Origin: JALYGY01 sp963800975
GTDB lineage: Bacteria > Actinomycetota > Rubrobacteria > Rubrobacterales > Rubrobacteraceae
Direction of reading: 5' to 3'
Assembly (NCBI GenBank): GCA_963800975.1
Contig: CAWDDB010000013.1
Coordinates: 496,001-560,000, forward strand
Length of the DNA stretch: 64,000 nt
The translations under genes and the position numbers were made by a program. Below the pieces are notes generated by a model, which worked only from the letters and a program-made list of their open reading frames with translations, was not told the DNA's origin and did no database searches. This document shows positions 18,815 through 27,203 of the stretch, one piece after another (position 1 is the stretch's first letter; each line of letters opens with the position of its first letter).

Positions 18815-20560
18815 ATGTACTCACCAGGAACACGGATGCCGAGCTACTTACGCGGGTGGTTGTTGCCCATGGCGCTGGGGCTCTTGGTCCTGGCCTTCCT
18901 CTACGGCTGCCAGGAAGAACAAGGCGGGTCACCGTCCTCTGAGACCACGGCAGCCGATCGGGCCTCCTCCGAGGAAGGGCAGACGCAGGGTAGCAACCCC
19001 GGCGGGACGCAGGGGGAGCTCGGTCCGAAGATCGAGAAGATCATGGACTCCTCGCTTTACCGCTACGGCGAGTGGGGATTACTTGAGGTGGATCCCTCTG
19101 ACGGTAGCACCGTGCGCGCGCTGGGCCCGGCCGAGCGTTTCTACATCCCTGGCTCCTCGACCAAGCTCTTCAGCGTCTCGGCGACCCTCGACGATCTCGG
19201 CTTCGACCACCGCTTCGAGACGCCGGTCTACGCGCAGGGGAGGGTCAAGAACGGCAAGCTTGACGGAGACCTGGTGCTCGTCGCGCAGGGCGACCTGACC
19301 ATGGGCGGGCGAACCGCGCCCAACGGGACCGTCTCCTACACCCCCATCGACCACACCTACGCTAACAGCGTGCCGGGGGCGACGCTCACCCCCGAGAATC
19401 CGCTCGCGGGGCTCGACGAGATCGCCGAGCAGGTGCGCAAGTCCGGCATCAAGCGTGTGGACGGCGACGTCGTGATCGACGACAGGCTCTTCGAGCTCGC
19501 TCCAAAGGGCCCCTCCGTCGATGCCCTCTCCTTCAACGCCCCGAACCTCAATCCCTGGCCGAGGCCGATCACCATAAACGACAACGTCATCGACGTGCAA
19601 GTCGCCCCCGGGAAGGTCGGGGAGCCGCCCAAGGTGGTGAAGTGGCGACCGAAGGTGGCGCCCTACCGCCTCGAGATGAGGGCCAAGACGGTTAAGGCGG
19701 GCAAACCGACCACCCTGAGCGTGAGCCCCCAGACGGACGGACCGGTGGTGGTCAGCGGGAACATAGCGGCGGACGGCGGCAAGCAGCTCAGGGTCGCGGC
19801 GGTCGACGACCCGGCCGCTTTCGCGCGCACGGCGCTGATCGAGGCCCTGGGGCGCGCGGGCGTCTCCGTCGGCGCCTCCCCGACCGGCCCTAACCCGTCC
19901 TCCGAGCTGCCGAAGAAGGGCTCCTACTCCTCCGAAGACAGGGTTGCGGCCTACGTGTCGCCGCCCTACAGCCAGTACAGCAAGCTCATCCTCAAGGTCA
20001 GCCACAACTACGGCGCCAACCTCAACCTGTGCCTGATGGCCGTCAAGGCGGGCAGCACGAATTGCAACGACGCCTTCCCGATCATGAAGAAGTTCTTCGA
20101 GAAGGCGGGCGTCGACGCGGAGCAGGTGGCCCTTGCTGACGGCAGGGGGGGCAACCCAACGGATCGGTTCACGCCCAAGGCGGCGACAGATGTTCTGCGC
20201 TACTGGGCGGATCAACCCCAGGCCGAGACCTTCCGCGAGATGCTCCCCGTCCTGGGCGTCAACGGTAGCCTCGCGAACTCCTGCAAAGACTGCCCCGCCA
20301 AGGGCAAGGTCTTCGCGAAGCCGGGGACCGTCGGCCTGCCGGACTACGTGAACGTGGGCCTGCTCGACAACGAGTCGTTGGGAGGATACCTGGAGACAAA
20401 ACCAGGTCACTTCCACATCTTCTACCTGGTGGTCAACGGAGCGACCGCGAAAAACATACAGGAGGTCCTCAAGGTGTTCGACGACCTGTCCGACATCGCC
20501 GTCATCCTGCAAGAAGACGCCTCGCGGCAAGAGGACGGCTCGCAAGACGAAGAAAAGTGA
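18815..20560 (+). CDS. dacB: D-alanyl-D-alanine carboxypeptidase/endopeptidase (PBP4, peptidase S13), lipoprotein
   Basis: A 581-aa enzyme trimming or cleaving peptidoglycan cross-links. The signal ends in lipobox LYGC, Cys about residue 32, predicting a membrane-anchored lipoprotein, followed by a Ser/Gly/Glu linker. Active-site motifs: SSTKLFS (S-x-x-K, ~110), SHNYGANL (S-x-N, ~394) and AKPGTVG in the place of K-T-G (~504). The ~200 residues between the first two motifs are the extra domain of family S13. AAGGAGCC lies 9 nt upstream of the ATG. Confidence 0.93.
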   Translation: MYSPGTRMPSYLRGWLLPMALGLLVLAFLYGCQEEQGGSPSSETTAADRASSEEGQTQGSNPGGTQGELGPKIEKIMDSSLYRYGEWGLLEVDPSDGSTVRALGPAERFYIPGSSTKLFSVSATLDDLGFDHRFETPVYAQGRVKNGKLDGDLVLVAQGDLTMGGRTAPNGTVSYTPIDHTYANSVPGATLTPENPLAGLDEIAEQVRKSGIKRVDGDVVIDDRLFELAPKGPSVDALSFNAPNLNPWPRPITINDNVIDVQVAPGKVGEPPKVVKWRPKVAPYRLEMRAKTVKAGKPTTLSVSPQTDGPVVVSGNIAADGGKQLRVAAVDDPAAFARTALIEALGRAGVSVGASPTGPNPSSELPKKGSYSSEDRVAAYVSPPYSQYSKLILKVSHNYGANLNLCLMAVKAGSTNCNDAFPIMKKFFEKAGVDAEQVALADGRGGNPTDRFTPKAATDVLRYWADQPQAETFREMLPVLGVNGSLANSCKDCPAKGKVFAKPGTVGLPDYVNVGLLDNESLGGYLETKPGHFHIFYLVVNGATAKNIQEVLKVFDDLSDIAVILQEDASRQEDGSQDEEK

Positions 20561-20760
20561 GCAGCCATAGCCCAACGAGAAGAGCAACTCATCTGGCGTT
20601 CTCGGCTGTCGGTACGCAGCATCCCGCATAGGACCGAAGCTTGAGGGTGCGGGCAATGCCAGATACCCAAGCGCTTCCGCACGGGTGAAACGGCATCTGG
20701 TGCCAAGCAGGGACCCGTGAAGCTGGATCCTACCGCGTCAACCTCACGAGGGTCAGGATG

Positions 20761-21942
20761 TCACACTGCTGTCCGTCGTCGGAGACCGGCTATGGCGTCC
20801 TCGTCGTAGCCCAGCTCGGCGAGTATCTCGTCCGTGTGTTCGCCAACGGCTGGGATCGGACCCATGACCGCCTCGGTGTCCGCCGGCAGCCCGGGCGGCA
20901 GCAGGGCGCGCAGGGAACCGGCGGGCGACCCGACCTCGCTCCAGCGGCCGCGCTCCGTGAGCTGTGGGTGTTCGAGTAAGCCTTCGACGGAACGCATCCT
21001 GGCGTTGGCGATGCCGGCCGCGCCCAGCCTCTTTACCGCGTCGGGCGAGGAGAGGCCTTCGAGGACGGCCGAGATCTCCTCCTCCAGCGCCTCGCGGTTC
21101 TCGACCCGGCGCGAGTTGTTCTCGAAGAGCTCGTCTTCCGCCACCTCGGGACGCTCGAGGACCGACTCGCAGAAACGGCGCCACTCGCGGTCGTTCTGGA
21201 TGCCGAAGAAGACCACCTCGTCGTCTGCGCACCGGAAGGGGCCATACGGGGCTATGGAGGCGTGGCGGGCGCCGCTGCGGGGAGGCTCCTTCTCGCCGTA
21301 CATGGTGTAGTAGGCGGGGAAGCCCATCCACTCCGCGAGCGCTTCGAAGAGCGAGACCTCGATGGCGGCCCCCTCCCCGGTCCGCTCGCGCCTGAACAGG
21401 GCGGCGAGGATGCCAGAGTAGGCGTACATCCCGGCGGCTATGTCCGCAACCGCGATACCGACCTTCGAAGGCACCTCCGGCGTGCCGGTGATCGATACGA
21501 GACCGGCCTCGCACTGCACCAGGAGATCGTAGGCCTTCTTGTCCCTGTAGGGACCCGACGCCCCGTACCCCGAGACGCCGCAGTAGATCAGACGCGGATG
21601 CTTCTCGCGCAGGGCCTCGGCTCCGAAGCCCAACCTGGCGGCCGCCTCGGGCGCCAGGTTCTGGACGAAGACGTCGGCCTTCTCGAGCAGCCCGTAGAGG
21701 ACCTCGCGGGCGCCCCGCTGCTTGAGGTCCAGGGTGAGGGACTCCTTGGAGCGGTTCAGCCAGACGAAGTGGCTGGAGAGCCCCTTGACCGTGGCGTCGT
21801 AGGAGCGGGCGAAGTCGCCCGTCTTCGGTCGCTCCACCTTCACGACCCTGGCGCCGAGGTCGGCGAGCTGGCGCGTGGCGAAGGGGGCCGCCACCGCCTG
21901 CTCTAGCGAGACCACCGTCACGCCTTCGAGCGGCAGCGCCAT
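20761..21942 (-). CDS. CaiB/BaiF-type (family III) CoA-transferase
   Basis: A 393-aa enzyme moving CoA between carboxylic acids. It begins LPLEGVTVVSLEQAVAAPFA with LADLGARVVKVERP; the catalytic Asp is in KKAYDLLVQCEAG (~169), and SGYGASGPY and IAVADIAAGMYAYSGIL are family-typical. ATG at 21942 shares one base with the stop of the upstream dehydrogenase (TGATG), so translation is coupled. The frame extends further upstream but only as antisense-like readthrough over the dehydrogenase gene. Confidence 0.92.
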   Translation of the reverse strand: MALPLEGVTVVSLEQAVAAPFATRQLADLGARVVKVERPKTGDFARSYDATVKGLSSHFVWLNRSKESLTLDLKQRGAREVLYGLLEKADVFVQNLAPEAAARLGFGAEALREKHPRLIYCGVSGYGASGPYRDKKAYDLLVQCEAGLVSITGTPEVPSKVGIAVADIAAGMYAYSGILAALFRRERTGEGAAIEVSLFEALAEWMGFPAYYTMYGEKEPPRSGARHASIAPYGPFRCADDEVVFFGIQNDREWRRFCESVLERPEVAEDELFENNSRRVENREALEEEISAVLEGLSSPDAVKRLGAAGIANARMRSVEGLLEHPQLTERGRWSEVGSPAGSLRALLPPGLPADTEAVMGPIPAVGEHTDEILAELGYDEDAIAGLRRRTAV

Positions 21943-23093
21943 CAGAAGGACCTCGGCAGGCCCAGGACGTGCTCCGCGAGGTAGGAGAGGATGAGGTTGG
22001 TAGAGATGGGGGCGACCTGGTAGAGGCGGGTCTCGCGGAACTTGCGCTCGACGTCGTACTCGGCGTCGAAGCCGTAGCCCCCGAAGGTCTGGACCGCGGC
22101 GTTGGCGGCCTCCCACGAGGCGTCGGCCGCGAGGAGCTTGGCCATGTTCGCCTCGGCGCCGCACGGCTCCCCCCGATCGAACAGGTTCGCGGCCCTCTGC
22201 ACCATCAGCGAGGCGGCCTCGACGCTCGCGTGGGAGCGCGCGATGGGGAACTGGACGCCCTGGTTCTGCCCGATCGGCCTCCCGAAGACCTCGCGTTCCC
22301 CGGCCCGCGCGGTCGCCCGGTCGACGAAGAAGCGTCCGTCGCCCACGCACTCTGCGGCGATAAGGATGCGCTCCGCGTTCATGCCGTCGAGGACGTACCG
22401 GAAGCCCTCTCCTTCCTCGCCTACGAGGTTCTGGGCTGGCACCCGCAGGTCCTCGAAAGCGAGCTCGTTGGTCGCGTTGTTCATCATCACGCGCCTGGGC
22501 TTTACCGTCAGGCCGCCGGCGTCCCTCAGGTCCACCAGGAAGACCGAGAGGCCCAGCGTGCGTTTCTCGACCTCCTCCACGGGCGTGGTGCGTGCGAGCA
22601 GGATCATGAGGTCGGATTGCTCCACGCGGGAGATGTAGATCTTGCGCCCGTTCACCACGTAGTGGCCGCCGTCCGGGCTTTTCCTCGCCGTCGTCCGGAT
22701 GGAGGACGTGTCCGTCCCGGCTTCCGGCTCGGTGACCGCGAACGCCTGCAAACGCAGCTCCCCGCGCGCTACCTTCGGCAGGTACTCACCCTTCTGCTCC
22801 TCCGAGCCGTGCCTGAGCACCGTGCCCATCGTGTACATCTGGGCGTGGGCCGGGCCCGCGTTGGCGCCTGAGCGGTTGACCTCCTCGAGCACGGCGCAGG
22901 CTGCCGCGAGGTCGAGCCCCATCCCCCCGTACTCTTCGGGGATGAGGGCCGCGAGGTAGCCGGCCTCGGTCATCGCGGCGACGAACTCCTCGGGGTAATC
23001 GCGCCGCGCGTCCAGGTCGCGCCAGTACTCTCCCGGAAAGCGGGCGCAGAGCTCCCTCACGCCGCGCCGCAGGTCTGCATGGGGCGTGATCAT
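21942..23093 (-). CDS. Acyl-CoA dehydrogenase
   Basis: A 383-aa FAD enzyme oxidising an acyl-CoA to the 2-enoyl-CoA. AALIPEEYGGMGLDLAAACA, FAVTEPEAGTDTSSIRTTA (FAD/substrate loop), GRKIYISRVEQSDLMILLAR and the C-terminal QTFGGYGFDAEYDVERKFRE segment are diagnostic. I start at ATG 23093 (MITPHADL), since the normal family N-terminal helix begins there; an in-frame GTG pair about 12 codons upstream is an alternative, and no clear ribosome site decides. Operon with the CoA-transferase; the MaoC gene at 24434 could supply the next hydration step. Confidence 0.93.
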   Translation of the reverse strand: MITPHADLRRGVRELCARFPGEYWRDLDARRDYPEEFVAAMTEAGYLAALIPEEYGGMGLDLAAACAVLEEVNRSGANAGPAHAQMYTMGTVLRHGSEEQKGEYLPKVARGELRLQAFAVTEPEAGTDTSSIRTTARKSPDGGHYVVNGRKIYISRVEQSDLMILLARTTPVEEVEKRTLGLSVFLVDLRDAGGLTVKPRRVMMNNATNELAFEDLRVPAQNLVGEEGEGFRYVLDGMNAERILIAAECVGDGRFFVDRATARAGEREVFGRPIGQNQGVQFPIARSHASVEAASLMVQRAANLFDRGEPCGAEANMAKLLAADASWEAANAAVQTFGGYGFDAEYDVERKFRETRLYQVAPISTNLILSYLAEHVLGLPRSF

Positions 23094-23271
23094 GGGGTGC
23101 GAATGTCCGGCGGTACTCTCCACATCCACCGGGGACCATTGTACATAGCGAGCCGGCAGAACAGGGAGGGGATGCAACGGCCGGCTTGCCTGTGACGCCC
23201 GGCGGATGCAACATTGTGGCTGTGCCACCAGTCGAATCGGTGGGAAAGGTGCAGGGAAAGGAGCGAGGGAT

Positions 23272-23514
23272 ATGCCGCTTGGACCGGAGCAGATCGAGAA
23301 GACGCGGGGGTTCTTCAGGACAAACGGGGTCGTTCCGGACTGTCCGTACTGTGGAACCGGCGGATGGGAGGCGGGGGAGATCATCAGCTGCGCGGTGGCG
23401 GACGATCAGGGAGCCGCGGGTTCCGAGGGGGCGAGCGTGGCGATGGTCCAGTTCGTCTGCGACAACTGCGGGCACGTTGCCCTGTTCGACGCGTCGCGTA
23501 TCGGTCTGGTCTGA
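23272..23514 (+). CDS. Small zinc-ribbon protein
   Basis: An 80-aa protein with two C-x-x-C pairs, CPYCG (~25) and CDNCG (~63), spaced as in a zinc ribbon; FRTNGVVPDC and ALFDASRIGLV flank them. Start at ATG 23272 is chosen for the AAAGGAG at 23258-23264; a longer frame from 23206 lacks a ribosome site. No catalytic motif; probably a nucleic-acid or protein-binding module. The gene lies 97 nt upstream of a ZIP transporter. Confidence 0.7.
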   Translation: MPLGPEQIEKTRGFFRTNGVVPDCPYCGTGGWEAGEIISCAVADDQGAAGSEGASVAMVQFVCDNCGHVALFDASRIGLV

Positions 23515-23611
23515 GCCGGCCTTGCTCAAAACCAGGTTTCGCGCCACCGACCCGGTCGGCTGAGATCTCCGCCTCGCACGTCTGGTCTAGCCGCGTCGCG
23601 CGGGCGGCCTG

Positions 23612-24343
23612 ATGATAGCGGCCTTCTTCTGGGGTTTCGTCGCGGCCTCCTCGCTGCTAATCGGCGGCCTGATCGCCCTGCGGCGCCCGATCGGGCTCGT
23701 GCCGCTCGGCCTCATCATGGCCTTCGGTTCGGGGGTCCTGATCAGCGCCGTCGCCTACGAGCTCGTCGAGGACGCCTTCCGCGCGGCGGGCGGGAGCGGG
23801 ACGGTGGGGTTGGGGCTCGCGGCCGGGGCCTTCACCTTCTACCTCGGCGACCTCGCCATCGACAAGTTCGGCGGCGACCAAAGAAAGAGCGCCGCAGGGG
23901 ATCAGGACGCGGGCTCGGGTCTCGCCATCTTTCTCGGCACCGTGCTAGACGGCATCCCGGAGTCGATCGTGCTGGGCCTGACGTTGCTCGGCGGCGAGGG
24001 GATCAGCGTCGCAATGCTCGCCGCCGTGTTCCTCTCCAACCTGCCCGAGGCCCTCTCTTCGACGACGGGCCTGGCCAGGAACGGCTGGCGCCGGAAGCGG
24101 ATCCTGCGCCTCTGGATCCTGGTGACCCTGGCGAGCGCGCTCTCCTCGCTGGCGGGCTACGCTTTCTTCGACGAAGCCTCGTCCGCGACGGTCGCCTTCG
24201 TCCAGTCCTTCGCGGGCGGGGCGCTGCTTACGATGCTGGCCGACACTATGATGCCCGAGGGCTTCAAGTACGGGGGCAAGCGGGTAGGGCTCGTGACGAC
24301 CTTCGGGTTCGCGCTCGCCTTCTTTATTAGCATGGTCGAGTGA
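23612..24343 (+). CDS. ZIP-family metal transporter
   Basis: A 243-aa, about eight-TM protein. GTVLDGIPESIVLGLTL and FLSNLPEALSSTTGLAR replace the H-N-x-x-E-G signatures with D-G-x-x-E and N-x-x-E-A, a variant seen in a subset of bacterial ZIPs. LADTMMPEGFKYGGKRVG precedes the last helix. Substrate probably a divalent cation. Third ZIP protein in the window, only distantly similar to the other two. Confidence 0.85.
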   Translation: MIAAFFWGFVAASSLLIGGLIALRRPIGLVPLGLIMAFGSGVLISAVAYELVEDAFRAAGGSGTVGLGLAAGAFTFYLGDLAIDKFGGDQRKSAAGDQDAGSGLAIFLGTVLDGIPESIVLGLTLLGGEGISVAMLAAVFLSNLPEALSSTTGLARNGWRRKRILRLWILVTLASALSSLAGYAFFDEASSATVAFVQSFAGGALLTMLADTMMPEGFKYGGKRVGLVTTFGFALAFFISMVE

Positions 24344-24433
24344 GGACGGGTGCGGTAACAGGAGCGACGTGTCGCGCTGTGAAGTCTCCGAGCGGCGATT
24401 CCCTCGCGTGTAATATGTGGACGAACTCTGGCG

Positions 24434-24952
24434 ATGCGGGAAAGGGACCGTAGGGTGGGAACGAAGGAAGGCTGGCGGGGACGCTTTTTCGAGGACTTCG
24501 AGGTTGGGGACGTCTACGAGCACCCTCTGGGGCGCACCGTCACGACAACGGACAACATGTGGTTCACGCTCCTCACCCAGAACACGGCCCCGATCCACGT
24601 GGACCACGCCTACGCGGCCCAGACGGAGTTCGGCAGGCCGCTCGTCGACTCGACCTTCACTCTCGCGCTGGTCACCGGCCAGAGCGTCACGGACGTCTCC
24701 CAGAACGTCTTCGCCAACCTCGGATGGGACGAGGTGCGGCTGCCGGCCCCGGTCTTCGAGGGTGACACAATCTACTCCCGCTCCGAGGTTCTCGAGGCAC
24801 GCGAGTCGCGCTCGCGGTCAAATGTCGGGATAGTGATAGTGCGGACGACAGGCCACAACCAGAACGGTGAGTCGGTGATCTCGTTCAAGCGCACCGTCAT
24901 GGTCTACAAGAGGGGCCAGGCGCCCAGGATCACGCGCCCCTCCTCTGAGTAG
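24434..24952 (+). CDS. MaoC-like hotdog-fold dehydratase
   Basis: A 172-aa protein with RFFEDFEVGDVYEHPLGRTV, then TLLTQNTAPIHVDHAYAAQT, the hydratase-2 catalytic motif with Asn/Asp-His. It continues EFGRPLVDSTFTLALVTGQS and ends VISFKRTVMVYKRG. This is the MaoC/mesaconyl-CoA hydratase-like group. GTG 24455 is an alternative start 7 codons in. With the nearby CoA-transferase and acyl-CoA dehydrogenase (opposite strand) it makes a plausible CoA-thioester pathway. Confidence 0.88.
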   Translation: MRERDRRVGTKEGWRGRFFEDFEVGDVYEHPLGRTVTTTDNMWFTLLTQNTAPIHVDHAYAAQTEFGRPLVDSTFTLALVTGQSVTDVSQNVFANLGWDEVRLPAPVFEGDTIYSRSEVLEARESRSRSNVGIVIVRTTGHNQNGESVISFKRTVMVYKRGQAPRITRPSSE

Positions 24953-25054
24953 CGCGCGCCACGAAGTCCGACCCGGGCCGGCCGGACGGCTCCGCTGGCC
25001 AGCTCGCCGCGATACAGTGCCCGAAGCTCCCCGGCCTCGTGCTAAAATCTGTCC

Positions 25055-25474
25055 ATGACAGATACGCCGAGAAAGATACAGAAGACCGAAGAAGAGTGGC
25101 AGGACCAGCTCACTCCCGAGCAGTACCGCGTCACGCGGATGAAGGGTACCGAGCGGCCCTTCACGGGTGAGTACAACGACAACAAGGAAGAGGGCGTCTA
25201 CCGCTGCGTGGCCTGCGGCGCGCCGCTCTTCAGCTCGGACACCAAGTACGACTCGGGGACCGGCTGGCCAAGCTTCTGGGAGCCGGTCGACGAGAAGAAC
25301 GTCGAGATCGAGGAGGACCGAAGCCTCTTCATGCGCCGCACAGAGGTCCACTGCGCCACGTGCGGGGCGCACCAGGGTCACGTCTTCGAAGACGGTCCGG
25401 CCCCTACGGGCCAGCGCTACTGTATAAACTCCGCGGCCCTGCGCTTCGAGCCCACCACCAGCGAAGAGGCCTGA
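25055..25474 (+). CDS. msrB: Peptide-methionine (R)-S-oxide reductase
   Basis: A 139-aa repair enzyme reducing methionine-R-sulfoxide. It has two zinc pairs, CVACG (~50) and CATCG (~99), the GTGWPSFWEPV substrate loop and the catalytic Cys in RYCINSAALRF (~128). The start ATG is set by the conserved KTEEEWQDQLTPEQYRVTR beginning. A bidirectional hairpin follows. It fits an oxidative-stress-hardened organism together with the Mn catalase at 62390. Confidence 0.97.
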   Translation: MTDTPRKIQKTEEEWQDQLTPEQYRVTRMKGTERPFTGEYNDNKEEGVYRCVACGAPLFSSDTKYDSGTGWPSFWEPVDEKNVEIEEDRSLFMRRTEVHCATCGAHQGHVFEDGPAPTGQRYCINSAALRFEPTTSEEA

Positions 25475-25501
25475 GGCCCCGAAACCTCGTACATGATGCC
25501 G

Positions 25502-25531
25502 CGCGTTGCGGGAGCATTCTCCCGCAACGCG
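25502..25531. terminator. Bidirectional terminator between msrB and the kinase gene
   Basis: A 13-bp perfect stem CGCGTTGCGGGAG / CTCCCGCAACGCG with a CATT loop. TTTCTT follows on the plus strand; the convergent kinase gene ends 5 nt beyond. Confidence 0.85.
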
Positions 25532-25535
25532 TTTC

Positions 25536-27044
25536 TTAGTCGTCCTCTCCCTGATCGCTAGCGGCCTCCCGGCGCTCTTGGCGCCGATCCCTGGCTTCCT
25601 GTATTGCCTCCTGGCGCGCCTCCCTGGCGTCCTCTCTGGCCTGCCTCTGCGCTTCCGCGCCTGCCTCATCCGACGTAGTCTCGCCCGCGGGCGTTGACGT
25701 GGCCGTCGAGGAGGAGGTGGACGGCGCCGAGGGTGTGGGGCTCGGCGACGCGGAGGGCGATGAGGTCGTGACGGGCGCGGGGCCGGAGCTGACGATCACG
25801 TCTACGGCTGTGCCCCGGTCGGCTTCGGAGCCCGCCGAGGGGTCCTGCCCGGCCAGGATCCCGGCCTCGAACTCGTCGCTGACGGCCTCCGTCGTGGAGC
25901 CGAGCTCGAGCCCGGCTGCTTCGAGGCGCCCCTGGGCTTCTTGCACGGAGAGGCCTACCACCCCTGGGACCTCGACCCGTGCCACGCCCGGAGGGCCGAC
26001 GTTCGAGGTGCCGCGCGTAAGGGCCCACGCGAGGGCTCCGAGCAGGACGGCGGCCAGGAGCAAGGCGCCCACGCCAAGCAGCCTGCGCCGGGATCCCGAG
26101 CGCGCCGTTCTCCTTGCGGGCGCCTCCACCGTGGGGGCGGTGCGTTCTCTCCCGGCCGACGCCGGCATCTGTGCCGTCCCCTGTTGTCCGGCGCCAGCTG
26201 CGAGAAGCGGGAGCCCTTCGCGCGCCCGCCTGAGGTCATCCGCGAGGTCGGCCGCGCTCGCGTAGCGGTCTTCCGGGCTCTTCGCGAGCAGCTTCGTCGT
26301 CAGGGCGTCGAGATCCTGCGGCACAGCCGGGTTCACGTCTCTCGGATGGCGGGGGGGCTCGTCGACGTGCTTGATCGACGCCGCGACGGGGTTGTCCGCG
26401 TTGTACGGCGTCTCGCCGGTGAGCATCTCGAAGAGGACGATGCCAAGCGAGTAGAGGTCGCTCGCGGGTCCGGCGCGCTCGCCTTTGACCTGCTCCGGAG
26501 ACATGTAGGCCGCGGTGCCAAGGATCAGGCGCGTGTCGGTCATCGTCTCGGCCGATGCTGCCCTGGCAATCCCGAAGTCGGTAACCTTGACGTCGCCCTG
26601 ATCCGTTAGCAACACGTTCTGCGGCTTTATGTCGCGGTGGACTATGCCGCTCGCGTGCGCGGCCGCGAGCGCATCGGCGACCTGCGAGGCCACTCCCGCC
26701 GCCTGACCCGGGTCGAGGGGACCTTCCCGCTTCATAAGTTCGGCGAGCGTGCCGCCCGGCACGTACTCCATGGCGATGAAGTGGGCACCCTCCCCGGTGC
26801 GGCCCTGATCGTAGACCTGCACGATGTTGGGGTGGTTGAGCGCCGCGGCGCTCCTGGCCTCACGCCTGAAGCGCTCCACGAAGTCCTCGTCGTTGGCGTA
26901 CCTCTCCCTCAGGATCTTGAGCGCCACGTCCCGATCCAGCACCTCGTCGCGGGCCAGGAACACCTCGGCCATGCCCCCGCCGCCGATGGGCCTGCCGAGA
27001 TCATAACGGCCGTCTATGAGGGGCCCCCGTTGCATACGGCGCAT
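25536..27044 (-). CDS. PknB-type Ser/Thr protein kinase with one PASTA domain
   Basis: A 502-aa receptor kinase. Cytoplasmic kinase domain ~10-270: glycine loop IGGGGMAEVFLARDE, VHRDIKPQNVLL catalytic loop and DFGIARAASAETMTDT activation segment. A basic juxtamembrane stretch and TM helix (LLGVGALLLAAVLLGALAWA, ~330-350) lead to a single extracytoplasmic PASTA domain (VPGVVGLSVQEAQGRLEAAG). The protein then has a Ser/Thr/Pro linker and an Arg/Glu/Gln tail (REDAREARQEAIQEARDRRQ). PASTA domains sense muropeptides; PknB homologues usually have three or four. ATG 27044 is chosen as closest to the kinase fold; the second Met at 27035 is equally possible. Confidence 0.92.
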   Translation of the reverse strand: MRRMQRGPLIDGRYDLGRPIGGGGMAEVFLARDEVLDRDVALKILRERYANDEDFVERFRREARSAAALNHPNIVQVYDQGRTGEGAHFIAMEYVPGGTLAELMKREGPLDPGQAAGVASQVADALAAAHASGIVHRDIKPQNVLLTDQGDVKVTDFGIARAASAETMTDTRLILGTAAYMSPEQVKGERAGPASDLYSLGIVLFEMLTGETPYNADNPVAASIKHVDEPPRHPRDVNPAVPQDLDALTTKLLAKSPEDRYASAADLADDLRRAREGLPLLAAGAGQQGTAQMPASAGRERTAPTVEAPARRTARSGSRRRLLGVGALLLAAVLLGALAWALTRGTSNVGPPGVARVEVPGVVGLSVQEAQGRLEAAGLELGSTTEAVSDEFEAGILAGQDPSAGSEADRGTAVDVIVSSGPAPVTTSSPSASPSPTPSAPSTSSSTATSTPAGETTSDEAGAEAQRQAREDAREARQEAIQEARDRRQERREAASDQGEDD

Positions 27045-27203
27045 GGTAACACCGCCGCCCGCCGCCTCCCTGCCCACATTTTCTCGGTGTTGTTCGAATC
27101 GGATCAGGTCCCGAACAGCCCATGCGTTCACAGTCCGAATCCGGACCGGCGTGTACGTTAGGCCGATGCTGCTCACGTAAGCCGTCCGTCATGGGGGTGG
27201 ATC

